From positions 1 through 64,000 of the forward strand of contig JAEUIT010000086.1 of NCBI GenBank assembly GCA_016795035.1: DNA of 64,000 bases. The letters run 5' to 3'. The stretch is from Phycisphaerae bacterium. GTDB lineage: Bacteria > Planctomycetota > Phycisphaerae > Phycisphaerales > SM1A02. The position numbers and the translations under genes were made by a program. How positions within the stretch are numbered: position 1 is the first letter of the stretch; every line of letters begins with the position of its first letter. Below are positions 44,893 through 51,377 of this stretch, piece by piece. The notes beneath the pieces are model-generated. The model worked only from the letters and a program-made list of their open reading frames with translations, was not told the origin of the DNA and did not search any database.

Positions 44893-45390
44893 TTACGACC
44901 GCTCGGGCGAGTCCCGCGTCGGAGCATGCTCCGAAGGCAGCATCGCCCTCGCAATCACGACCGTTTCCAAGAGGAGAGCAGCGAGGTACGCCGCGACGCC
45001 GCCGAGGAAAACCGCCGGTCCCGGAAGGAGGGCCGAGGAGTATACAGAAAACAGTGCTAGCGGCGTGAAGATGAGACGAACGGTGACGACCCCAAGCCAG
45101 AGCACCGTCCAGTCCGCGGTCTTGCGCGGCTTCCACGGGGCGAGAACCAGGATTGCGAGGGCGGCGACGACCAAACTCGCGGCTCCGCCGAGGGCAATTC
45201 CCTTCACGACCTCGGGTCCCCAGCCCTTCCACCGCGCGAGCCCTTCCGCGACACCAACTTGCAGCAGGCCGAGGATGACGAGGCCCACCAGAATGGTCCG
45301 CCACGGCAGGGTGCGGGGCGGATCGGGGATACTCGTCGTCGTCGCGACCGGATCGCTAGATCCCGGGCCAGCCGAAGGTTGCGCGCTCAC
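44893..45390 (-). CDS. ATP synthase I-like membrane protein
   Basis: This 165-residue protein has a polar Ser/Pro-rich N-terminus and four membrane segments (TILVGLVILGLLQVGVAEGL, VVKGIALGGAASLVVAALAI, WTVLWLGVVTVRLIFTPLAL and AVFLGGVAAYLAALLLETVV). Position and topology fit the AtpI family (ATP synthase I), which helps c-ring assembly. The start is a GTG that overlaps the atpZ stop by four bases (GTGA). Sequence conservation in this family is low, so the call rests partly on context. Confidence 0.75.
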   Translation of the reverse strand: MSAQPSAGPGSSDPVATTTSIPDPPRTLPWRTILVGLVILGLLQVGVAEGLARWKGWGPEVVKGIALGGAASLVVAALAILVLAPWKPRKTADWTVLWLGVVTVRLIFTPLALFSVYSSALLPGPAVFLGGVAAYLAALLLETVVIARAMLPSEHAPTRDSPERS

Positions 45391-45758
45391 GGCCGACCCT
45401 CGCGGGGTCGGTCGTCCGTGTCGGCGTCCTCGTCGGCGGGCGGTTCCTCGTCCTTTGGCGGCTCGCGCCATCCGCCGGGCGGCGGCTTGGGCGTGCCGAG
45501 CGAACGGTCGATCGCCATCGCGCGGCGGATGAAGGTCCACATGCCGACCGCGAGGCCGCAGATCGGACCGATCACGAGCCCCCACGGTCGCGTGTTGAAG
45601 AGCCAGTCGATGCCCCAGCCAAGAAGGAGCCCGGCGACGACTTGACTCCCGAACTCCCAGCCGACACCCATGAGTTGCCAGCCGGCGCGCATCGTCTTCG
45701 CGTTGTCCTCGCGGCGCGCGTCGGTGCGACGAGACGGTTGGGGCGTGGGCTCGGCCAT
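45387..45758 (-). CDS. atpZ: AtpZ/AtpI family F0F1-ATPase accessory protein
   Basis: This 123-residue membrane protein has the AtpZ pattern (F0F1-ATPase gene 1): GWQLMGVGWEFGSQVVAGLL and GWGIDWLFNTRPWGLVIGPI followed by GLAVGMWTFIRRAM, two helices in all. A charged Pro/Asp-rich tail follows. It is the first gene of the atp operon. The ATG at 45758 (MAEPTPQPSRR) was chosen; further upstream the sequence enters the CCCTGAA repeat. Confidence 0.85.
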   Translation of the reverse strand: MAEPTPQPSRRTDARREDNAKTMRAGWQLMGVGWEFGSQVVAGLLLGWGIDWLFNTRPWGLVIGPICGLAVGMWTFIRRAMAIDRSLGTPKPPPGGWREPPKDEEPPADEDADTDDRPREGRP

Positions 45759-45801
45759 GCGCGGGCGACGGTACGGCGAGAGGCCCCGCGCGTCTATAGG
45801 A

Positions 45802-45940
45802 GAGGGAAAGGGTTCAGGGTTCAGGGTCCAGGGTTCGGGGGCAGAAGGCACGCCTCGGATCCAAGGTGTCTGCCCCTGAACCCTGAACCCTGACCCCTGA
45901 CCCCTGAACCCAGAACCCTGACCCCTGACCCCTTTCCCTC
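45802..45940. repeat. CCCTGAA/TTCAGGG heptad near-palindrome
   Basis: The left arm (45802-45845) carries GGGTTCAGGGTTCAGGG units and the right arm (45870-45940) carries CCCTGAACCCTGAACCC and CCCTGACCCCTGACCC units. Both arms end in GAGGGAAAGGG or its complement, and GGATCC sits at the centre (45857-45862). It occupies the spacer between the divergent atpZ and nuoI starts. Confidence 0.9.
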
Positions 45941-45968
45941 CCCCCCACTACACTCGCCGCCCCACGCC

Positions 45969-46526
45969 ATGGCCATTCCCGACAAGGACATCATCGACGT
46001 CACCCCGACCCGCTTGAACCGGACGGAGAACCTCTTCGTCGTCAACATCGTGAAGGGCCTCGGCACCACGCTCCGTCACTGCTTCCAGAACATCGGGCGG
46101 AACGGCAGCAACAAGGACACCATCTGGGTCGTCCAGTACCCCGAGCAGAAGCGCGACGATCGCCCGGTCGAGGACGGCGGCCAATACCGCCCCTACTTCC
46201 GCGGCGTGCATCGCCTCAATAAGGACGAGGACGGCCGCGTCCGCTGCGTCGCGTGCTTCATGTGCGCGACCGCGTGTCCGGCGAACTGCATCCACATCGT
46301 GGCCGAAGAGAGCCCGTGGCCCGACCGCGAGAAGTACCCGAAGCAGTTCGACATCGACGAACTGCGCTGCATCTACTGCGGCATGTGCGAAGAGGCGTGC
46401 CCCTGCGACGCCATCGAGCTCACGCCGCACTACGAAGTCACCGGTCTCTCCCGCGCGGAACTCATCTTCGACAAGTCGAAGCTCCTTCGCGTGTACGACG
46501 AGACCGTCGGCGAAAAACCAATGTGA
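45969..46526 (+). CDS. nuoI: NADH-quinone oxidoreductase subunit I-like ferredoxin
   Basis: This 185-residue protein carries two 4Fe-4S motifs: CVACFMCATACPANC (residues ~95-109) and CIYCGMCEEACPCDA (~135-149), with the TYQYPE-like VVQYPEQKR and YRPYFRGVHRL of NuoI before them and DKSKLLRVYD after them. It carries electrons in the peripheral arm of complex I. No other nuo gene is next to it, so it is encoded apart from the rest of the complex. No clear ribosome binding site precedes the ATG. Its promoter region is shared with the atp operon and contains the heptad palindrome. Confidence 0.92.
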   Translation: MAIPDKDIIDVTPTRLNRTENLFVVNIVKGLGTTLRHCFQNIGRNGSNKDTIWVVQYPEQKRDDRPVEDGGQYRPYFRGVHRLNKDEDGRVRCVACFMCATACPANCIHIVAEESPWPDREKYPKQFDIDELRCIYCGMCEEACPCDAIELTPHYEVTGLSRAELIFDKSKLLRVYDETVGEKPM

Positions 46527-46554
46527 CTGGATGTGCACTCGGCGGGGGAGCCGC

Positions 46555-47322
46555 ATGACGGGCACGGGGACGATCGTCTGCAGCGCCTGCGGCTACGACC
46601 TCACCGGAAGTCCGGTCGACGGCGCCTGCGCGGAATGCGGCGCGAGCGTCGCCGAGTCGCGGCGCAAGCACTTCACCAATCGTCACGGTGAAGCGATGGT
46701 GATGCATTTTGCGGTCGGCCTTCTCGGCGTTGCAGCCGCGGGCCTCACGATCGCGTTCCTCCTGAGCGCGGTCGCATGGGTGCCGTACATGCGCGACTCG
46801 TTCCTCTTTGGGATTTCGCTCGTCGTGGGCATCGCCGGCGGGCTCGCCGCGCCGATCCACCTCACAGCGCGGCGCGTGTGCGAACCCTTCGGTGGATTGG
46901 TGTGGCCACGCCGAATCCTCCGACTGGCGACCATTGCGGCCATCCTCGCGTCGATCTTCTCGATCCATGAGTGGCAGTACACGCCGATCGCAACCCCAAC
47001 CCTCGCGGTCGGCGTGCGGGCCGCGGCCGTCATTTGGCTCGTATTCGCGCTCGCGGGCTTTCTCAGCGCGCTCTCGAACCATCTCGGAATGCACAAGACG
47101 CTTCGCCGCCCGACGCTCGCGGCCACGACCCTCGCCGCAATCCTCGGAATCCTCTCGACGGCGGCGGCCGAACATGGCACGCATCCTCTTGTCGGAGTCT
47201 TCCTTGCGGTGCTGGCGTCGATTGCCGCCGCCGTCGTCGCGCTCCTCGTTGCAGCCTGGTCGTACCGGCTGCTGCGGCCGCTCCGCGAGATCATGAAGGC
47301 TGCGGCGGCGTCGACGCCATGA
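46555..47322 (+). CDS. Zinc-ribbon polytopic membrane protein
   Basis: I do not recognise a named family. The 255-residue protein opens with a zinc ribbon (IVCSACGYDLTGSP and CAECGAS), a signature common in Phycisphaerae membrane proteins, followed by about six membrane segments (for example HFAVGLLGVAAAGLTIAFLL and ILRLATIAAILASIFSI). GGGGGAG precedes the ATG. The GTTGCAGCC motif occurs twice in it. Its end overlaps the convergent cutC gene by 32 bases. Confidence 0.72.
   Translation: MTGTGTIVCSACGYDLTGSPVDGACAECGASVAESRRKHFTNRHGEAMVMHFAVGLLGVAAAGLTIAFLLSAVAWVPYMRDSFLFGISLVVGIAGGLAAPIHLTARRVCEPFGGLVWPRRILRLATIAAILASIFSIHEWQYTPIATPTLAVGVRAAAVIWLVFALAGFLSALSNHLGMHKTLRRPTLAATTLAAILGILSTAAAEHGTHPLVGVFLAVLASIAAAVVALLVAAWSYRLLRPLREIMKAAAASTP
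46723..46737 (-). repeat. Iterated 15-mer GGCTGCAACGCCGAG
   Basis: Exact copy (reverse complement on the plus strand) inside the zinc-ribbon membrane protein gene. Confidence 0.85.
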
Positions 47323-48052
47323 CCTCCCGCAACGCGGAGAGTTCGTCGAGCGAGATCACGCCGCCGCGGCGGCACGACGCGTGAAGGTGCGGCGACACCC
47401 GCAGGAACGCGGCCGCGTTCGACGCCCGCACTCCGCCGCCCGGCACGATCTCGATCGCGGAGCCCGCGCGCGCGGCTTCGCGCGCGTCGGCCGCGAGCGT
47501 GGCGAGGCGCTCGTCGAGCGTCGCGACCGAAGCGTCCCATCCGCGCACGCCGGCGGTGACGACCCGCGTGACGCCAAGCGCCGCGAGGTCGCGCATGCCG
47601 CGGGCGCGGTCAGCGAGCAGGTCGAACGTGCGCAGGAACGCCACGACGAGGCCAAGGCCGCGGGCAAGATCCCGAAGCGCCGCGCACGCCTCGAGGTCGA
47701 TCGTCGCATCGGCCCGCAACAATCCGATCGCGACGGAATCCGCTCCCGCGCGTGCGCTCGCCTCGATCTCGCGGCGCGACGCCTCGAGGACGGCGGGCGT
47801 CGTGGTGAAGGCTGCAACGTCGAGCGCCGTCGAAACTCCGGGGAGCCGCGGGCGGATCATCGCGACGATCGACGTCCGTGCCGGATCGACGATCGCCCGG
47901 ACTTCGCGAATCAGCGCCGCGTCGGGCGTCCAGCCTTCGCTCGCGAGATCGCTGCAGAGTTCGAGTCGATCGGCGAAGGGCGCGGCCACGCGCGCGGCGG
48001 CAACGCTGTCGATCGGGACTTCCAGGGTTCGGTGCGGTCGCGCGACGGGCAT
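47291..48052 (-). CDS. cutC: CutC family protein
   Basis: This 253-residue cytoplasmic TIM-barrel protein shows the CutC landmarks: LEVPIDSVAAARVAAPFADR followed by LELCSDLASEGWTPD, then MIRPRLPG, GADSVAIGLL, and the C-terminal IEIVPGGGVRASN. CutC was linked to copper tolerance in E. coli, but later work put that role in doubt. The ATG (MPVARPH) has no obvious ribosome binding site. It overlaps the convergent zinc-ribbon gene by 32 bases. Confidence 0.88.
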   Translation of the reverse strand: MPVARPHRTLEVPIDSVAAARVAAPFADRLELCSDLASEGWTPDAALIREVRAIVDPARTSIVAMIRPRLPGVSTALDVAAFTTTPAVLEASRREIEASARAGADSVAIGLLRADATIDLEACAALRDLARGLGLVVAFLRTFDLLADRARGMRDLAALGVTRVVTAGVRGWDASVATLDERLATLAADAREAARAGSAIEIVPGGGVRASNAAAFLRVSPHLHASCRRGGVISLDELSALREVMASTPPQPS

Positions 48053-48062
48053 GTCCGCATCG

Positions 48063-48109
48063 TCGCACGGCGCGACGGTCCGAGAGCCGTGCGACCGCGC
48101 GCCTTTTTT
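48063..48109 (+). promoter_or_regulatory. Hairpin and T6 run between cutC and the dockerin-like gene
   Basis: TCGCACGGC (48063-48071) pairs perfectly with GCCGTGCGA (48086-48094), and a run of six T follows after nine bases (48104-48109). It lies between divergent starts, so it could be a leader attenuator for the gene at 48182 or an operator; the T-run is too far from the stem for a classic terminator. Confidence 0.4.
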
Positions 48110-48181
48110 CGTGTGCCCGCCACAAGGCCGTTTGATCGCGAGACGCGTCCCGCTACGTTCGCAGGCACGAGAAAGAGATCC

Positions 48182-48952
48182 ATGCGCACCGCCCTCACGA
48201 TCGCCGTCGTCACCGCACTCATCGCACCCCTCGCGCCCCTCGCGCATGGCGACCTCGTCGTCGAAGGCCTCGACGGCTCGATCACGCCGATGCAGGCGGG
48301 CTGGACGTACTTCGCGCTCGGAAACGCGGCGACTGCGAGCCAGGTCTTCTCCGCGAATCGCGGCATCATCTCGCAGTCGACGATCGGCCTCGGCTACGCG
48401 GGCCAAGGCTCGAACTATGTCTACCGCACCGTGCAGGTCGACCACCCGTCCTCGTGGACCTTGCGGGCGCGCGTGCGCGTGAGCGCATCGGAGCAATGGT
48501 CGTTCCCCTTCGGCGCGTTCATCGCGTTCGGGCCGGTCGGCCTCGGCCTGATGCCGACGTCGATCTCGCCGCTCAACGGAAGCTGGGTCACGTTGCCATT
48601 CGACGGCGCGTCGTGGCATGACTACCGCATCGAGACCACGGCGTGTGGTCGATGGACTGTCTTCGTCGACGACGTCGTCGTCCACGAAGGCGTGAACGCC
48701 GCGACCTCCGGCGCGCTCGATGTCGCGTTCGGCGACGGCACCGGCGGCGCGAACGCGAACGCGCAGTACGACTACGTCGAAGTCACGGTGAACGAGGGCG
48801 CGGGCGCCGACTTTGACGGCAGCGGCGTCGTCGACGGCGCCGATCTCGCGACGCTCCTCGGCCAATGGGGCCAGCCGGGCATCACCGACCTCGACTGCTC
48901 GGGCTCGACCGACGGCGGCGATATCGGCGTGTTGTTAGGCCAGTGGGGCTAA
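48182..48952 (+). CDS. Secreted protein with C-terminal dockerin-like repeats
   Basis: This 256-residue protein has a signal peptide (TALTIAVVTALIAPLAPLAHG), a jelly-roll-like body (residues ~25-200; YRTVQVDHPSSWTLRARVRV, WHDYRIETTACGRWTVFVDD, as in concanavalin-like LamG folds) and two dockerin-like loops at the end (FDGSGVVDGADLATLLGQWG and LDCSGSTDGGDIGVLLGQWG). The second loop has Ser and Thr at Ca2+ positions and is degenerate. Function is unknown; carbohydrate or surface binding is inference. Confidence 0.78.
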   Translation: MRTALTIAVVTALIAPLAPLAHGDLVVEGLDGSITPMQAGWTYFALGNAATASQVFSANRGIISQSTIGLGYAGQGSNYVYRTVQVDHPSSWTLRARVRVSASEQWSFPFGAFIAFGPVGLGLMPTSISPLNGSWVTLPFDGASWHDYRIETTACGRWTVFVDDVVVHEGVNAATSGALDVAFGDGTGGANANAQYDYVEVTVNEGAGADFDGSGVVDGADLATLLGQWGQPGITDLDCSGSTDGGDIGVLLGQWG

Positions 48953-49061
48953 CGGGCTGCGAAGGAACTCGATTCGGACTGCGGCCGAGCCTGACGGCCG
49001 ATCTGCGGCGCCGCCGCGACTCGCGGTAGTTCCATGAAGCCTGTTGGCGGCCGCCGACCTC

Positions 49062-49778
49062 TTACCACGCGACACGGTCTCCGTCGTAGCTGATGAAGGC
49101 GCCGCTGTCCTTCTCCGAGAGCGACGCGATCACCTTCACGATCCCGTCGACGCTCTGCTCGACGCTGAGCGGCGCCTCCGCGCCGCCCATGTCGGTGCGC
49201 ACCCAACCGGGGCTCATCGTCACGACCACGAACCCCTCGCCGCGCAGCTCGGCCGCGACGGAGCGCGTGAACATGTTGATCGCGGCCTTCGATTCGCGGT
49301 AGCCGACGAAGCCGCCGTGCTCGTTGCCGGTGAGGCTTCCGAGCGCGCTCGAGATGACGACGACGGTCTTCCGCGCGCTCGCGCGGAGGTTCGGCAGGAG
49401 CGCTTTCGTCAGGCGCATCGGCCCGAGCGTGTTCACGCGCAGGATGCGCTCGACCTCCGCCATGTCGAGGTCGAGCACCGTGCCGCCGCGGTTGACGACG
49501 CCCGCGTTGTGGATGACGACGTCGATCGGGCGACCCGCGAGCCCGCGGACGAACGCATCGACGCTCTCGGGGACCGCAACGTCGAGTTGCATGCCTTCGA
49601 CGCCGAGGGCTTTCACCGCCGACACGTCCGCCGGCGTGCGCGCCGTGCCGATGACGCGAGCCCCGCCGGCGCGAAGCGCCTTCACGAGCCCGAGACCGAT
49701 GCCGCGATTCGCGCCGGTGACGAGCACCGTCCCGAGGTGCGCGGCGTTTCCTGCCTTCGATGTTTCAGCCTGATTCAT
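49062..49778 (-). CDS. Short-chain dehydrogenase/reductase
   Basis: This 238-residue cytoplasmic oxidoreductase has the classical SDR set: nucleotide motif TGANRGIGLGL, LDVAV for the adenine ring, NAG (VIHNAGVV), the catalytic Ser in VVVISSALGSL and YRESK (YxxxK). An Arg in TGTARTP suggests NADP(H). The substrate is unknown. The ATG at 49778 has GGAAAGG upstream; an ATG five codons earlier is possible. It is divergent from the DUF899 gene with about 70 bases between starts. Confidence 0.88.
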   Translation of the reverse strand: MNQAETSKAGNAAHLGTVLVTGANRGIGLGLVKALRAGGARVIGTARTPADVSAVKALGVEGMQLDVAVPESVDAFVRGLAGRPIDVVIHNAGVVNRGGTVLDLDMAEVERILRVNTLGPMRLTKALLPNLRASARKTVVVISSALGSLTGNEHGGFVGYRESKAAINMFTRSVAAELRGEGFVVVTMSPGWVRTDMGGAEAPLSVEQSVDGIVKVIASLSEKDSGAFISYDGDRVAW

Positions 49779-49849
49779 GCGCGCCTTTCCCATGCGTCAT
49801 GCGATGATTCGCGAAACCGCACCGTACCCGCTTGCGACGGAGGAGTGAC

Positions 49850-50452
49850 ATGAACGACGAGATTCGAGCCATCGAGGCCGAGATCGAGACGCTCACGAAG
49901 AAGCTGAGCGAGGCGCGCCGCCGTGCTGCGGCGGAACGCGTGACGGATCTTGCGCTCCTCGCCCGCGACGGTCGCCCGGCTCGACTTTCCGACTACTTCG
50001 ACGGCCGCACCGATCTCGTCGTCGTGCACAACATGGGAAAGCGGTGCGTCTACTGCACGCTCTGGGCCGACGGCTTCGTGAGCCTGTGGCCGCACGTGAA
50101 CGATCGCACCGCGTTCGTCCTCGTGAGCGAAGACGAACCGAGCGTGCTCGACGCGTTCGCGCGTTCCAGGCAGTGGCCGTTCCCGGTCGCCTCGATGCAT
50201 GGGCTCGACTTCGCCCGCGCCCTCGGCGTTGCCTACGACGACGTGCATCAGATGCCCGGCGCGAGCGCGTTCCGCCGCGAGACCGACGGCTCGATCGTCC
50301 GCACCGGCTACGCCCAGTTCGGGCCCGGCGACGCATTCTGTCCGGTCTGGCACCTCTTCGACCTTCTCGCGGGCGGTGCCGGCCAGTGGTCGCCGAAGTA
50401 CTCCTACGCCAAGGTCGGCGCGTGCGGACCGTCGTGCTGCTGCAACGGCTGA
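49850..50452 (+). CDS. DUF899 family thioredoxin-like protein
   Basis: This 200-residue cytoplasmic protein has an N-terminal helix (residues ~1-30) and a thioredoxin-like fold. It shows the family's KRCVYCTLWADGFVSLWPHV with a CxxC pair, then FPVASMHGLDFARALGV and GAQFGPG-like GYAQFGPGDAFCPVWHLFDL. The Cys-rich end (GACGPSCCCNG) is unusual. Family members are thiol-redox-like proteins without a settled function. A good AGGAG precedes the ATG. Confidence 0.85.
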   Translation: MNDEIRAIEAEIETLTKKLSEARRRAAAERVTDLALLARDGRPARLSDYFDGRTDLVVVHNMGKRCVYCTLWADGFVSLWPHVNDRTAFVLVSEDEPSVLDAFARSRQWPFPVASMHGLDFARALGVAYDDVHQMPGASAFRRETDGSIVRTGYAQFGPGDAFCPVWHLFDLLAGGAGQWSPKYSYAKVGACGPSCCCNG

Positions 50453-50477
50453 GGCGTCGACGGTACGCTCTCCGCCT

Positions 50478-50678
50478 ATGGCCCACGAGCACGAGACACG
50501 AGACCGACATCACCACGGCGACCAGGCGAAGCCCGCAGGAGGCATCCGGCCGCACCACAAGGTGCTCTTCGCCGTTGCCGTCGTGCTCGCCCTGATCGGT
50601 CTCGCGATCTACGTCATGTCAAACGACGAGATGCTCCAGCCCGACGGCGTGCAGCAGCCGGTGCCGGCTGCACCCTAG
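50478..50678 (+). CDS. Small His-rich single-pass membrane protein
   Basis: This 66-residue protein begins with a His/Asp/Glu/Arg-rich stretch (MAHEHETRDRHHHGDQAKPA), followed by one membrane segment (VLFAVAVVLALIGLAIYVM) and a short acidic/Pro end. I do not recognise it. It follows the DUF899 gene after 25 bases on the same strand. The last base of its TAG stop is the first base of the 159-bp tandem repeats. Confidence 0.6.
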   Translation: MAHEHETRDRHHHGDQAKPAGGIRPHHKVLFAVAVVLALIGLAIYVMSNDEMLQPDGVQQPVPAAP

Positions 50679-51300
50679 AGCAGCTCCACCTAGCGTGCTG
50701 AGACTACCGACGATCGGCGTGGCGCTGCTCTAGGCTCTCTTTCCCGCTCCGTCGGCCCGTCCGGGCCTTACTCGCTCTCGCCTAAGGCTTCGCGGCCGAG
50801 TGAATCGGCCGCTGCGCCTTCACTGCGCCGCACTTGAGCAGCTCCATTGAGCGTGCTGCGACTACCGACGATGCGCGTGGCGCTGCTCTAGGCTTTTTTT
50901 TCCCGCTCCGTCGGCCCGTCCGGGCCTTACTCGCTCTTGCCTAAGGCTTCGCGGCCGAGTGAATCGGCCGCTGCGCCTTCACTGCGCCGCACTTGAGCAG
51001 CTCCTTTGAGCGTGCTGCGACTACCGACGATGCGCGTGGCGCTGCTCTAGGACTTTTTTTCCCGCTCCGTCGGCCCGTCCGGGCCTTACTCGCTCTCGCC
51101 TAAGGCTCCGCGGCCGAGTGAATCGGCCGCGAAGCCTTCACTGCGCCGCACTTGAGCAGCTCCATTGAGCGTGCTGCGACTACCGACGATGCGCGTGGCG
51201 CTGCTCTAGGCTTTCTTTTCCCGCTCCGTCGGCCCGTCCGGGCCTTACTCGCTCTCGCCTAAGGCTCCGCGGCCGAGTGAATCGGCCGCGAAGCCTTCAC
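50678..51300. repeat. Four tandem ~159-bp repeats with terminator-like hairpins
   Basis: Copies begin at 50678, 50836, 50995 and 51154; the last lacks ~12 bases. Each holds the pair GAGCAGC...GCTGCTC followed closely by a T-rich run (for example T8 at 50894-50901), a GGCCC-GTCC-GGGCC hairpin and an arm pair GGCTTCGCGGCCGA/TCGGCCGC. Copies 1 and 2 differ from copies 3 and 4 in the last arm pair. No convincing open frame runs through them. The 77 bases to the end of the next gene hold one CTGCAACG motif. Confidence 0.9.
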
Positions 51301-51377
51301 GTCGGCCGCTTTGGTCAGAGCGCGACCGATTCGAGGATTGAGCTGCAACGTCGAGTTCGTCGACGGGCGCGCCGTCG

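Noticed and set aside
43703..45532. 609-codon plus-strand frame over atpB and atpI
   Set aside because: It is an Arg/Glu/Asp-rich shadow opposite clearly recognised ATP synthase genes.
50678..51300. CRISPR array
   Set aside because: Units are ~159 bp, head to tail and without unique spacers; no cas genes are near.
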